Source of the DNA: Pseudomonas putida
GTDB taxonomy: Bacteria > Pseudomonadota > Gammaproteobacteria > Pseudomonadales > Pseudomonadaceae
DNA length: 64,000 nucleotides
NCBI RefSeq assembly: GCF_030159595.1
Contig: NZ_BSKJ01000001.1
Location: forward strand, 62,001-126,000
Direction of reading: 5' to 3'
Made by a program: the position numbers and the translations under genes. The notes beneath the pieces were generated by a model. That model saw nothing but the letters and a program-made list of their open reading frames with translations. It was not told the origin of the DNA and searched no databases. Each line of letters starts with the position of its first letter. Within the stretch, counting starts at the first letter, position 1. This document shows, in pieces, positions 52,917 through 62,328 of this stretch.

Positions 52917-53543
52917 ATGATTCTGGCCGACGTTTCGCCGCAGGCCTTGCGCGAGGCCACTAATTACCTTGCCGCGCTCGATCCGGACTGGTCGCGGCAC
53001 GTCGCGGCGACCGGGCCGTGCCTGCACCAGGCCACACCGGGGCGCGAGCCTTATGAGGCACTGGTGCGGGCGATTGCCTACCAGCAGCTGCATGCCCGTG
53101 CCGCAGAGGCGATCCTTGGCCGGTTGCTGGCGCTGTTCCCGCAGGTTGCGTTCCCGGCACCGGAGCAACTGTTGGCTGTCAGCCCGGACACCCTGCGTGC
53201 CTGTGGGTTTTCGGCAAGCAAGATGGCCACGGTGCAGGGCATTGCCCAGGCCCGGCTGGAAGGCCTGGTGCCGACGCGGGAAGAGGCATTGGCCATGGCT
53301 GATGAAGCCCTGATCGAGCGCCTCGTGGCATTGCGCGGGGTAGGGCGGTGGACGGTGGAGATGCTGCTGATCTACTGCCTGGAGCGGTCGGACATTCTGC
53401 CAGTGGACGATTTTGGTGTGCGCGAGGGCTATCGACGGCTCAAGGGGCTGGAGAAGGCGCCATCGCCTGCGCAGATGCGCTCGCTGGGTGGCGGCTGGCG
53501 CCCATACCGTACCGTGGCGGCCTGGTACCTGTGGCGGGCCTGA
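52917..53543 (+). CDS. alkA: DNA-3-methyladenine glycosylase II (AlkA-type)
   Basis: A 208-residue HhH-GPD glycosylase that removes alkylated bases. The helix-hairpin-helix is LVALRGVGRWTVEMLLIY, followed by ILPVDDFGVREGYRR with the catalytic Asp. It lacks the N-terminal extra domain of E. coli AlkA (282 residues), as usual for the shorter bacterial form. GGAGGTG precedes ATG 52917. It lies next to ada, suggesting joint alkylation-damage response, though a REP pair separates them. Confidence 0.94.
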   Translation: MILADVSPQALREATNYLAALDPDWSRHVAATGPCLHQATPGREPYEALVRAIAYQQLHARAAEAILGRLLALFPQVAFPAPEQLLAVSPDTLRACGFSASKMATVQGIAQARLEGLVPTREEALAMADEALIERLVALRGVGRWTVEMLLIYCLERSDILPVDDFGVREGYRRLKGLEKAPSPAQMRSLGGGWRPYRTVAAWYLWRA

Positions 53544-53558
53544 GGCTTTTGCACTGCC

Positions 53559-53663
53559 TGTGCCGGCCCTTTCGCGGGTAAACCCGCTCCCACAGGTTTC
53601 TTCACAGCGCGAGCATTGCGCGGTCCCTGTGGGAGCGGGTTTACCCGCGAGGAGGCCGGTACA
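53559..53663. repeat. REP inverted pair between alkA and ada
   Basis: Two canonical units (53559–53596 and 53627–53663) with GGGTAAACCCGCTCCCACAGG arms facing each other across about 30 bases. It separates two same-strand repair genes and may end or stabilise the alkA message. Confidence 0.95.
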
Positions 53664-53689
53664 AGCAACAACATACTCGGAAATCAAAG

Positions 53690-54742
53690 ATGAGCGCCTA
53701 CACCACCCCCGACCAACGCTGGCAAGCCGTCGAGTCCCGTGACTCCAACGCCACCGGCCACTTCGTCTACGCCGTGCGCACCACCGGCATCTACTGCCAC
53801 CCCGGCTGTAAATCGCGCATGGCCAAGCGCAGCAACGTCGAGTTCTACGATACCCCCGTTGCCGCCGAAGCGGCCGGTTACCGCGCCTGCAAACGTTGCA
53901 TCAGCAAAGCTAGCACCAGCCGCCACAGCCAGTTGGTCACCCGCGCCTGTCGCCTGATCGAAACCTGCGACCCTGCCCCCAGCCTCGACCAGCTCAGTGC
54001 GCAACTGGCCGTCAGCCCCTTCCACCTGCACCGTTTGTTCAAGGCTGAAACCGGCGTCACCCCCAAGGCCTACGCCACCGCCTTCCGCGCCCGTCGTGTG
54101 CGTGCGCACCTGGAAGACGGTGAACGTTCAGTCACTGACGCCATCTACGATGCGGGCTACAACTCCAACAGTCGCTTCTATGAAAGCGCTGACCAGCGGC
54201 TGGGCATGCGCCCCCGGCAGTACCGAGCGGGTGGCACAGGGGCAACCCTCCGCTTCGCTGTCGGCCAGTGTTCGCTAGGCGCGATCCTGGTGGCCCAGAG
54301 CGAGAAGGGCATCTGTGCAATTTTGCTGGGCGACGACCCCGAGACCCTGCTGCACGACCTGCAAGACCAGTTCCCCAAAGCCCACCTGATTGGCGGCGAC
54401 AGCGCTTACGAACAGCGGGTTGCCGAAGTGGTGGGTTTCGTCGAGGCCCCGGCGCTGGGCTTGGCTTTGCCACTCGATGTACAGGGCACGGCATTTCAGG
54501 AACGGGTGTGGCAGGCTTTGCGCGAGGTGCCAGCCGGCAGCCGTGTCAGTTACACCGACATCGCCGAGCGTATCGGTGCCCCCAAGGCCGTGCGTGCGGT
54601 TGCCATGGCGTGCGCGGCCAATCACATCGCCGTGGCCATCCCTTGCCACCGGGTAGTGCGCCGGGATGGCGACATCAGCGGCTACCGCTGGGGTGTGGAG
54701 CGAAAGCAGCAGTTGCTCAGGCGAGAGACGGCACTCTCCTGA
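53690..54742 (+). CDS. ada: Ada: bifunctional alkyl-DNA repair protein and regulator
   Basis: A 350-residue Ada. N-terminal zinc domain with Cys36, Cys40, Cys67 and Cys70 (GIYCHPGCKSR, ACKRC), where the first takes methyl from phosphotriesters; AraC-type helix-turn-helix about 85–180 (SLDQLSAQLAVSPFHLHRLFKAE); C-terminal O6-methylguanine methyltransferase with VAIPCHRVVRRDG. All active residues are present, so both repair and autoregulation should work. The full E. coli domain order is kept. Confidence 0.96.
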   Translation: MSAYTTPDQRWQAVESRDSNATGHFVYAVRTTGIYCHPGCKSRMAKRSNVEFYDTPVAAEAAGYRACKRCISKASTSRHSQLVTRACRLIETCDPAPSLDQLSAQLAVSPFHLHRLFKAETGVTPKAYATAFRARRVRAHLEDGERSVTDAIYDAGYNSNSRFYESADQRLGMRPRQYRAGGTGATLRFAVGQCSLGAILVAQSEKGICAILLGDDPETLLHDLQDQFPKAHLIGGDSAYEQRVAEVVGFVEAPALGLALPLDVQGTAFQERVWQALREVPAGSRVSYTDIAERIGAPKAVRAVAMACAANHIAVAIPCHRVVRRDGDISGYRWGVERKQQLLRRETALS

Positions 54743-54798
54743 TTGCCCGAAGCCGCGTAGAATCCCCCGCCAAATCGAATTGTAAAGAGGAATATTCG

Positions 54799-57210
54799 AT
54801 GAGGCGTGTCAGCCTTGCCCGTTACTGCCCTGGCCTTATGCTCCTGATGGCCCTGATGTTGGTGCTTGCCAGCCCGGCCTGGTCGGCCCCGGCCACGCCG
54901 TTGTCCAACCTGGCAGCTGCCGAAGCGCCAGCACTGGATGAAAACGCCAGCATCGAGCAGCTGAGTGATCGGCTGGACCAGGTCCGCCAGGGCGTCACCA
55001 GCGAGGCGAACGACGACCTGCTGTCGCAACTGCGCCTGGCAGCGATGCAGGTCCAGCGCCAGGCGGATGCCTTGAGTGCACAGCGCACCACCGATGTGGA
55101 AAAGCTCGATGACAAGCTGAAGGTGATTGGCCCGGTGCAGCCGGACGAGGCCGCCACCCTGACCCAGCAGCGCAAAGCCCTGGAGGCTGAAAAAAAGGCG
55201 CTGGTAGCCCAGCAGGACCAGGCCACCAAGCTGACTCAGTCGGCCCGCGACCTTTCCACGCAAATCGTCAACCTGCGCCGCAGCCAGTTCAACTCGCAGA
55301 TCACCAGCCGTGCGGCCTCGCCACTGAGCCCGGCGTTCTGGCAGAGCATCATCCGCCCCACCCAGGACGACGTGGCGCGCCTGCGTGACCTGCGCGGCGA
55401 GGCGGCCGATGCCATCGGCAGTGCCTTCAGCGCCGAAAACCGCTGGCTGTTCATTACCAGCCTGATAGCGGCGATTCTGGTCTGGACCTTGGTGCGGGGT
55501 GTACTTGAGCGTTTGCTGGCCAGTGCCATGGTTGGCTGGTTACCCGAGGGCCGCCTGCGTCGTAGTGCCTTGGCCCTGGGCGTCAGCCTGGCAACGCTGG
55601 GTACCATTGCCGGTTCAGTTTCGTTGTTGCGCTGGGGGCTGGAGAGCAGCGCCGAGCTGGGCAGCGACATCGCCAGCCTGACCAATCACATTCTCGCCCT
55701 GGTGGTGTTCAGTGCCTTCATCACTGGCCTGGGTCGCGCGATGTTGATGCTGCAGCGCCCGTCCTGGCGGTTGCCGCCGATTCACGACGAAGTGGCCAGC
55801 GCGTTGGGCTGGTTCCCCAAGGTATTGGCGTTGGCGCTGATGGTGATGATGACCATGGAGCGCATGAACAGCGTGATCGGCGCCAGCCTGGCGCTGACGG
55901 TGGCCGTCAACGGGCTGACCGCGCTGGTAGTGGCGTTCATCTTTGCCGGCGCGTTGCTGCGTTACCGCCGCACCCTGCGCAAGCACGACCTGGAGCGCCC
56001 GACGGGCCTCGCCGGACTGATTCCGTTCGTGATGGTCATCTGGTTGTCGTTGATTCTGCTGGCGCTGCTCGCTGGCTACCTGACGCTTGCCTACTTCCTC
56101 ACCGCCAAGCTGCTGTGGGTCAGCCTGGTGGTCACCTGTGCCTACTTGCTGACCACCTTCTTCGGCGACCTGTGCGAAACCCTGCTGTCGCCACGCCAGC
56201 CGGGTGGCCTGGCGCTGGCCTCGACCCTGGGCCTGGCGCCGCGCCATCAGGCACAGGCCAGCACTATCCTGGCCGGCATCGGCCGCACCATCGTGCTGTT
56301 CCTGGCGCTGTTGCTGGTGTTGATGCCATCGGGCACCAGCCCCAGCGAGCTGCTGCTGAGCCTGGGCGACTGGGACGGCACTGGCGGCAAGCTGCTCGGC
56401 AACCTGAACATCGTGCCGCAGGACATCCTGCTGGCGCTGGCGATCTTCTTCGGCGGCCTGTTTGCCATCCGCGTGGTCAAGCGCTGGCTGAGCGATCGGC
56501 TGCTGCCAGAAACCGACATGGACGCCGGCATGCGCGCCTCACTGGTGACCCTGGTGGGTTACCTGGGCTTCCTGTTCCTGGCCATGCTGGTGATGTCGAC
56601 CTTGCGTATCAACCTCACCAGCCTGACTTGGGTGGTCAGTGCGCTCTCGGTAGGTATCGGTTTCGGCTTGCAGCAGATCGTGCAGAACTTCATCTCCGGC
56701 TTGATCTTGCTGACCGAGCGCCCGGTGAAGGTGGGCGACTGGGTCAGCCTGGCAGGTGTTGAAGGTGACATCCGCCGCATCAATGTACGCGCCACCGAAA
56801 TCCAGATGTCTGACCGTTCGACGGTGATCGTGCCTAACTCGCAGTTCATCTCGCAGAACGTGCGCAACGTGACCATGGGCAATGCGCTGGGCGTGGTCGG
56901 TATTACCCTGACCTTGCCCCTGGAGACCGATGCCAACCATGTGCGTGAACTGCTGTTGGCGGCGTACCACGAGCATGAAGCGATTCTGGATGCACCGGCT
57001 ACGTCGGTGTCGTTCAAGGACCTGACCAGCAGCGGGATGGTGATTGGCGTCAGTGGTTATGTGGGGAGCCCGCGGCAAGTATCGGGTACGCGTAGCGACT
57101 TGTTGTTCACCATTCTCGGGCGGTTGCGCGATGAAGGCATTCCCCTGTCATCGCCGCAGAGCATGGTGCTGGTGCAAGAGGGCACTCGCCCCGCTGACGA
57201 GTCGGTGTAA
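54799..57210 (+). CDS. Large MscS-family mechanosensitive channel with DUF3772
   Basis: An 803-residue channel. Signal peptide to about residue 30 (ending PAWSA), periplasmic coiled-coil region with DUF3772 (about 45–205), then about 11 membrane helices. The pore-lining MscS helix is VVSALSVGIGFGLQQIVQNFISGLIL, followed by the beta domain VGDWVSLAGVEGDIRRINVRATEIQ and IVPNSQFISQNVRN. It releases solutes upon hypo-osmotic shock. ATG 54799 has AAAGAGG. It converges with the DUF3422 gene; a GC hairpin (57216–57237) lies between. Confidence 0.93.
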   Translation: MRRVSLARYCPGLMLLMALMLVLASPAWSAPATPLSNLAAAEAPALDENASIEQLSDRLDQVRQGVTSEANDDLLSQLRLAAMQVQRQADALSAQRTTDVEKLDDKLKVIGPVQPDEAATLTQQRKALEAEKKALVAQQDQATKLTQSARDLSTQIVNLRRSQFNSQITSRAASPLSPAFWQSIIRPTQDDVARLRDLRGEAADAIGSAFSAENRWLFITSLIAAILVWTLVRGVLERLLASAMVGWLPEGRLRRSALALGVSLATLGTIAGSVSLLRWGLESSAELGSDIASLTNHILALVVFSAFITGLGRAMLMLQRPSWRLPPIHDEVASALGWFPKVLALALMVMMTMERMNSVIGASLALTVAVNGLTALVVAFIFAGALLRYRRTLRKHDLERPTGLAGLIPFVMVIWLSLILLALLAGYLTLAYFLTAKLLWVSLVVTCAYLLTTFFGDLCETLLSPRQPGGLALASTLGLAPRHQAQASTILAGIGRTIVLFLALLLVLMPSGTSPSELLLSLGDWDGTGGKLLGNLNIVPQDILLALAIFFGGLFAIRVVKRWLSDRLLPETDMDAGMRASLVTLVGYLGFLFLAMLVMSTLRINLTSLTWVVSALSVGIGFGLQQIVQNFISGLILLTERPVKVGDWVSLAGVEGDIRRINVRATEIQMSDRSTVIVPNSQFISQNVRNVTMGNALGVVGITLTLPLETDANHVRELLLAAYHEHEAILDAPATSVSFKDLTSSGMVIGVSGYVGSPRQVSGTRSDLLFTILGRLRDEGIPLSSPQSMVLVQEGTRPADESV

Positions 57211-57215
57211 AGAGT

Positions 57216-57237
57216 GGGGGGCGCAAAGCGCCCCCCC
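57216..57237. other. GC hairpin between converging genes
   Basis: GGGGGGCGC-AAA-GCGCCCCCC follows the channel gene by five bases. Without a T-run it is an uncertain terminator but may act for both converging messages. Confidence 0.5.
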
Positions 57238-57240
57238 AGT

Positions 57241-58458
57241 TCAATGCTGTTTGGCCTGCCTGATCCGCAGCAGAATCACCAACAACACAAACAGTACAGG
57301 CGGCGCCATGGCCAATAACCCATCCCGCGCCGTCAGCCCCAACCCCAGCACATTCAGCCCGCCATACAGCAGCTTGAAAAGGTTCAGCAGGTAGTAGGTG
57401 ATGGCGATGATCGACAGTCCCTCTACTGCCCGCTGGATCTTCACCTGGGCGTCGGCCCGGGCATTGAGGCTACGCAGGATGCCTGCGTTCTGCTCTTCCA
57501 TCTCCACCTGCACCCGCGCCTGCAACAGGTCGCCCAGGTTTGCCACGTTCTTCGCCAGTTGCTCCAGCCGCTGTTCGGTGGCTGCGCAGTAGCGCACGGT
57601 CGGCTTGAACCGGCGCTCGATGAACACCCCCAGGCGCTGGCAGTCGCCTACATGGCTTTCCCGCAGTTCGCCCAGGCGTTCGAACACCAGTTGCGCATAG
57701 GCCTGCGTGGCGCCGAAGCGGTGGCGGGTTTTCACCGTGCAGCTGACTACCTGGCGTGACAGGTGGGCAATGGCTTCCAGCAGCCCCTTGGAATCATGGC
57801 CATCGCCCCCGGCACTGCGCTCGGAAAGACTGACCAGGGTCTTGTCGAAGGCATCCAGTTCCTGGCCCAGTTGCTTGGCCGTGGTCAGGGTCAGCGAGGC
57901 CATCATGCGGTACGTCTCGATCTCCAGCAGGCGACGGATCATGCGGCCCTGGCGGTAGGCATTGAGGCGGCGGTTGATGAACAGGAAGCGGTTGGTGCCG
58001 TCCTCGGTCAGGCGGAAGTCGCTCCACACCACTGCATCGCCACCACCGACACACGAGCCGCAGGGGTCCTTGAAACGGTAGTGGGGCAGGTCCAGGCCCT
58101 GTTCCTCGCGTACCAGCACCTGCACGGCGTTGATCACCTGTGCCGACTGAGGGGCGATGGCTTCGGCCAGTATGGGTGGCAGGGCTTGCCACTCGGTGTC
58201 GGCAGCCGTGCAGGGCACTACCAGTGTCAGGGTGAAGAACTCGGTGTGTCGCTCCCATTTGAACGGATGGCCGCCCAGGCGGGTGATCCCTTGGGCGGCC
58301 GCAGTGTCCAGGGCATCCGGGCAGCAGCGTTGCAGCAGGGCCGTACAGGCAGCATCGCCGCCGAGCAGGGCCAGGTGGAAGACATGCGCCGGGCCGTCGA
58401 AGTACAGCGACGGGCGGGCGTGCAGTTCGTTGTGCAAGGCGGTGCGTTGAGGGTGCAT
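57241..58458 (-). CDS. DUF3422 family membrane protein
   Basis: A 405-residue protein. It begins MHPQRTALHNELHARPSLYFDGPAHVFHLAL, the DUF3422 mark; a KDPCGSCVGGGDAVVWSDFRLTEDG segment with two close Cys lies in the middle. Long helices (about 260–340) precede two C-terminal membrane helices (SIIAITYYLLNLFKLLYGGLNVLGL; GLLAMAPPVLFVLLVILLRI). Function unknown; topology suggests a large cytoplasmic domain on a C-terminal anchor. Confidence 0.9.
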   Translation of the reverse strand: MHPQRTALHNELHARPSLYFDGPAHVFHLALLGGDAACTALLQRCCPDALDTAAAQGITRLGGHPFKWERHTEFFTLTLVVPCTAADTEWQALPPILAEAIAPQSAQVINAVQVLVREEQGLDLPHYRFKDPCGSCVGGGDAVVWSDFRLTEDGTNRFLFINRRLNAYRQGRMIRRLLEIETYRMMASLTLTTAKQLGQELDAFDKTLVSLSERSAGGDGHDSKGLLEAIAHLSRQVVSCTVKTRHRFGATQAYAQLVFERLGELRESHVGDCQRLGVFIERRFKPTVRYCAATEQRLEQLAKNVANLGDLLQARVQVEMEEQNAGILRSLNARADAQVKIQRAVEGLSIIAITYYLLNLFKLLYGGLNVLGLGLTARDGLLAMAPPVLFVLLVILLRIRQAKQH

Positions 58459-58559
58459 GGGTGGTCCGGCCTGGTGTTGTGATTGTGGGGGTACCAGGAA
58501 GTGGGACTTTGCGGGGGGAGGGGAAAGTCACGCGGGGAGAGATTTGTGTTACCAGTACC

Positions 58560-58591
58560 GGCCTCTTCGCGGGCTAGCCCGCGAAGAGGCC
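58560..58591. repeat. Perfect-palindrome REP core
   Basis: GGCCTCTTCGCGGGCT joined to its exact reverse complement makes a 32-base perfect palindrome, followed by GCAAAGCGGCCCC. It lies between the DUF3422 start and the aldehyde dehydrogenase stop. It is the only perfect REP palindrome in the window. Confidence 0.9.
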
Positions 58592-58611
58592 GCAAAGCGG
58601 CCCCTACGGTA

Positions 58612-60042
58612 TCAGCCGAGGCACCGCGTCACATGCTTGACCGACTGGTACGCCGACAACCCCCGAGGCCCCAGTTCACGCCCGATCCCGCTGCCTTTGG
58701 TGCCGCCCCACGAGGTTTCGACGAACACCGCCTGCACCGAGTTGATCCACACATGGCCAACCTCCAGCGCATCGGCGACGCGCTCGGCACGCTCCAGGTC
58801 AGCGGAGCAGACGGTGGCTACCAGCCCGAAGCGGCTGTCGTTGGCCTCGGCAATCGCCTGTTCCTCGCTGGCAAAGCGTCGGGCGCACAGCACCGGGCCA
58901 AAGATTTCCTCGGTCCACAGGCGGCTGCCTTTCGGTACATCGGCATACAGCGTCGGGCTGACGAACCAGCCGTCCCGGTCCAGGGCCTTGCCACCGACCA
59001 GACACTGCAAACCTTCCTCGCGCGCGGTGGCAAAGTAACTGGCCACCTTCAGCCACTGGGCCTGGCTGGTCAGCGGGCCCATGTCGATTTCTTCGGTCAG
59101 CGGGTTACCGACCCGCAGGTTATTCAGTGCCGCCTGCAAACGTGGCAGCAGGGCATCGGCAATGCCATCCTGCACCAGCAGCCGCGAAGTGGCCGAGCAC
59201 ATCTGCCCGGCGTTCCAGGTGATGCCAGCGACGATCCATTCCACGGCCTGGTCCACATCGCAATCATCGAACACCACGATCGCCGACTTGCCACCCAGCT
59301 CCAGCGTCACCGGCCGGCACTGTGCCGACGCGCTGCGCATCACCTGGCTACCGACACTGTTGCTGCCGGTGAACGACAGCTTGTCCAGGCCGTTGTGGCT
59401 GCTCAACGCGGCACCGGTCTCGGCCTTGCCGTTGACGATGTTCAGCACGCCAGCTGGCAGACGCAGGGCATCGGCGATCTGGCCGTAGGCCTGCTCGATC
59501 AGCGGGGTGACTTCCGACGGCTTGAGCACAACGGTGCAGCCAGCGGCCAGGGCCGGGGCGAGCTTCCAGGCGCTGGTCACCAGCGGGAAGTTCCACGGTA
59601 CGATCAGGCCCACCACGCCTACAGGTTCAAGGCGGGTACGGGCACTGAAGCCTGGCACGGCCAGCGGCACATCGCGATTTTTCGAAGGCAGCTGTTCTGC
59701 CAGCTCGGCGTAGTAGGTGAAGGTGGCGATGGCGTCGTCCAGGTCGATTTCGGCCTCATGACGCGGCTTGCCGTTGTTACGCATCTGCAGCGTGATCAAC
59801 GCTTCGCGGCGCTGCCCGAGCTGTTCGGCAAAGCCGCGCAGGTAGGCGGCGCGCTCGCTGGCGCTGGTGGTTTTCCAGGCGGGCAGGGCGCTGCGGGCAG
59901 CGGCCACGGCCTGGTCGACCTGGTCGACGCTGGCAGCCATGAATTCAGCGAACGGTTGCCCGAGCGCAGGGTCGTTGACGCTGATGCAGTCGCTGCCCTG
60001 GCCTTCGACCCAGCGGCCGGCGATATAGTGGGAAGTGGTCAT
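58612..60042 (-). CDS. Aldehyde dehydrogenase (BetB-like)
   Basis: A 476-residue NAD(P)-dependent aldehyde dehydrogenase with normal catalytic residues: Glu in VTLELGGKSA and Cys in NAGQMCSATSRLL. VVGLIVPWNFPL and WTEEIFGPVL are also conserved. The overall pattern is that of betaine/amino-aldehyde dehydrogenases. It is the last gene of an operon (SnoaL-like, NCS1 permease, this gene), 13 bases after the permease. Probable role: oxidising an aldehyde derived from the imported compound. Confidence 0.92.
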   Translation of the reverse strand: MTTSHYIAGRWVEGQGSDCISVNDPALGQPFAEFMAASVDQVDQAVAAARSALPAWKTTSASERAAYLRGFAEQLGQRREALITLQMRNNGKPRHEAEIDLDDAIATFTYYAELAEQLPSKNRDVPLAVPGFSARTRLEPVGVVGLIVPWNFPLVTSAWKLAPALAAGCTVVLKPSEVTPLIEQAYGQIADALRLPAGVLNIVNGKAETGAALSSHNGLDKLSFTGSNSVGSQVMRSASAQCRPVTLELGGKSAIVVFDDCDVDQAVEWIVAGITWNAGQMCSATSRLLVQDGIADALLPRLQAALNNLRVGNPLTEEIDMGPLTSQAQWLKVASYFATAREEGLQCLVGGKALDRDGWFVSPTLYADVPKGSRLWTEEIFGPVLCARRFASEEQAIAEANDSRFGLVATVCSADLERAERVADALEVGHVWINSVQAVFVETSWGGTKGSGIGRELGPRGLSAYQSVKHVTRCLG

Positions 60043-60055
60043 GGTCGGTTTCCAG

Positions 60056-61555
60056 TCAGGCCATTTCGGCAGTGGTTACCGGCGTGTGCGTGGTGCTTTT
60101 GCATCGCACCCAACGCGGGCCCTGGGGGCCATACACGCCAGCAGGTTCGGGGAACAGGTTGAGCAACAGCAGGTACAACACGCCAGCCAGCCCCAGGGTG
60201 ACCGGCAGGCTCAGGTCGATGCCGCCGGCCAGGTCGCCCAGCGGGCCGACGAACTGCCCCGGCAGGTTGACGAAGCACAGGCCGACTGCTGCGCTGGGGA
60301 TCCACGCCCCCATGCCGCGCCAGTTCCAGCCGTGCAGGAACCAGTAGTGGCCACCACGCTGGCCGCGGGTGAACACCTGCAGGTCATCGGCGTGGTAGAA
60401 GCCGCGGCGGGTAATCAGGCCGAGGATCATGATCACCATCCACGGGCTGGTGCAGGTGATGATGAGCACGGCAAAGGTCGACACGCTCTGCACCAGGTTG
60501 AAGGTGAAGCGGCCGATGAAGATGAAGCCAATCGCCAGCACACCGATCAACAGCGTGGCGCCGGCGCGGCTGAGCAAGCGCGGGAATACGCTGGACATGT
60601 CCAGGCCGGTGCCATAAAGCGCTGTGGTGCCGGTGGACATGCCGCCGATCACCGCAATCAGGCACACCGGCAGGAAGAACCAGCTTGGCGCTACCGCCAG
60701 CAGGCCGCCCACATAGTTGTTGGCGGCGATGTAGTCCGGTGCCTGGGTGGCTACCAAGGTGGCGGTGCAAAGGCCGAACAGGAAAGGAATCAGCGTGGCG
60801 CCCTGGGCGGCGATCACTGCCAGCATGATGCGTGCCTTGGGTGTTTCGCGCGGGATGTAGCGCGACCAGTCACCCAGGAAGGCGCCGAACGAAACCGGGT
60901 TGCTCATGGCCAAGATCGCTGCACCAACGAACGCCGCCCAGAACCCCGCCTGGCCAACGTTGACGCTACCTGCGTAACCGGCATCGAACGGCCCGGCAAA
61001 GGCGACGATGCCCAGCAGGAACAGCAGGCTCGAAGCCCACACGGCAATCTTGTTGACCCACAGCATGAAGCGGAAGCCGAAAATACACACCACCAGCACC
61101 AGCACTGCGAACAGGCCGTAGGCCAGGCCCAGGGTGAGGTCGGTTTCCGGCAGGCCGGCCAGGCGCTTGGCGCCGCCGACCAGAGCATCGCCCGAGCTCC
61201 ACACCGACAGCGAGAAGAACGCCACCGCCGTGAGCAGCGACAGGAACGAGCCGACGATACGCCCGTGCACGCCAAAGTGCGCGCCAGACGACACCGCGTT
61301 GTTGGTACCGTTGAGTGACCCGAACAGGCCCATCGGCGCAAGAATCAGCGCGCCGACGCCGACGCCGAGCAGAATCGCCCACACGCCTGCCTGGAACGAC
61401 AGCCCGAACAGCACGGGGAAGCTGCCAAGCACGGCGGTGGCGAAGGTATTGGCGCCGCCGAAGATCAAGCGGAACAGGTCCAGCGGGGAGGCGTTGCGTT
61501 GATCAGCGGGGATCTGTTCGACGCCGTTGGTCTCGATACCGGTCGAGTGGCTCAT
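60056..61555 (-). CDS. NCS1-family permease (cytosine/purine type)
   Basis: A 499-residue, about 12-helix transporter of the NCS1 family (cytosine, purines, thiamine, allantoin, hydantoin). The sequence LIFGGANTFATAVLGSFPVLFGLSF in helix 1 and SFGAFLGDWSRYIP in the middle are family marks. ATG 61555 follows GGAG and gives a short hydrophilic N-terminus. Its neighbours, an aldehyde dehydrogenase and a SnoaL-like protein, suggest a nitrogenous substrate that is degraded via an aldehyde; the actual substrate is unknown. Confidence 0.9.
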   Translation of the reverse strand: MSHSTGIETNGVEQIPADQRNASPLDLFRLIFGGANTFATAVLGSFPVLFGLSFQAGVWAILLGVGVGALILAPMGLFGSLNGTNNAVSSGAHFGVHGRIVGSFLSLLTAVAFFSLSVWSSGDALVGGAKRLAGLPETDLTLGLAYGLFAVLVLVVCIFGFRFMLWVNKIAVWASSLLFLLGIVAFAGPFDAGYAGSVNVGQAGFWAAFVGAAILAMSNPVSFGAFLGDWSRYIPRETPKARIMLAVIAAQGATLIPFLFGLCTATLVATQAPDYIAANNYVGGLLAVAPSWFFLPVCLIAVIGGMSTGTTALYGTGLDMSSVFPRLLSRAGATLLIGVLAIGFIFIGRFTFNLVQSVSTFAVLIITCTSPWMVIMILGLITRRGFYHADDLQVFTRGQRGGHYWFLHGWNWRGMGAWIPSAAVGLCFVNLPGQFVGPLGDLAGGIDLSLPVTLGLAGVLYLLLLNLFPEPAGVYGPQGPRWVRCKSTTHTPVTTAEMA

Positions 61556-61650
61556 GGTGATGCTCCAGCGCGGTTGTTGTGGGCCAGCGCAGTGCGCGGG
61601 CCTTCTTGTGGGTGCGATGGCAGGGCGGCAAGGCCGCGTGAAAAAGGTGA

Positions 61651-62040
61651 TCAGGCCGGCGATACGACCGACAGGTGCTCGTGGCAGGCCAGCCACTGCT
61701 CGCCGTGGCGGCGGAAGACAATGGTCTCGCGCTCGCTCAGTTGGTGCTCTTCACCGGCAATGCGGATATGGGTGGCCACATCGTGCATGAAGATCGCGAC
61801 TTCACCTTGCAAGCTCACCTGAGCATTGCCCGACTCGCAGGCAAGCACGGCAAAACCTTCGGCCTGCCATTGGGCCCAGAGGTCTTCGTAGGCGCGGCGC
61901 GACAGCAACGGTTGCGGCAAGGTGTGGAAAAGGAAAGTGGCGTCTTCGCTGAAACAGGCGAAATAGCGGGCGGTGTCGTTGCTGGCGAACGCGGCAACGA
62001 GGTCGGTGGCGGCTTGCCGTACCTGGAGTGTCTGGTCCAC
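61651..62040 (-). CDS. SnoaL-like/DUF4440 protein
   Basis: A 129-residue NTF2-fold protein: VRQAATDLVAAFASNDTARYFACFSEDATFLFHT, then GEVAIFMHDVATHIRIAGEEHQLSERETIVFRRHGEQWLACHEHLS, ending with the two conserved His. Members are small enzymes or steroid-binding-like proteins with varied roles. The start is GTG 62040 with GTGAGG upstream. First gene of the operon with the NCS1 permease and aldehyde dehydrogenase; it may isomerise or detoxify an intermediate. Confidence 0.88.
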   Translation of the reverse strand: MDQTLQVRQAATDLVAAFASNDTARYFACFSEDATFLFHTLPQPLLSRRAYEDLWAQWQAEGFAVLACESGNAQVSLQGEVAIFMHDVATHIRIAGEEHQLSERETIVFRRHGEQWLACHEHLSVVSPA

Positions 62041-62328
62041 GCGAGTGGCCTCACGGTTTTTGTGATTATGGTGAAGCGATTCTGGTGGTGGTTAGCGAGG
62101 GGACAAATCGCTGAAGGCAAATAATCAGTTCAGGAATTTGTGAAGTGATGGTACCGACCAAGTAGCAGGGGGCATCGTGGGTCGATTCGACGAAGCTCCG
62201 CGTGATCAAAGGCTTCACTCAAGTTTTCAAGTCTTGGCGCATCCGGCTCCCGCAAAGGGCTGTCATCTGCCTGCAACGTTGATTCAGCAACATTTCTGCC
62301 ATCTCCCCGTGCCTCATTGCGAGTTCGA

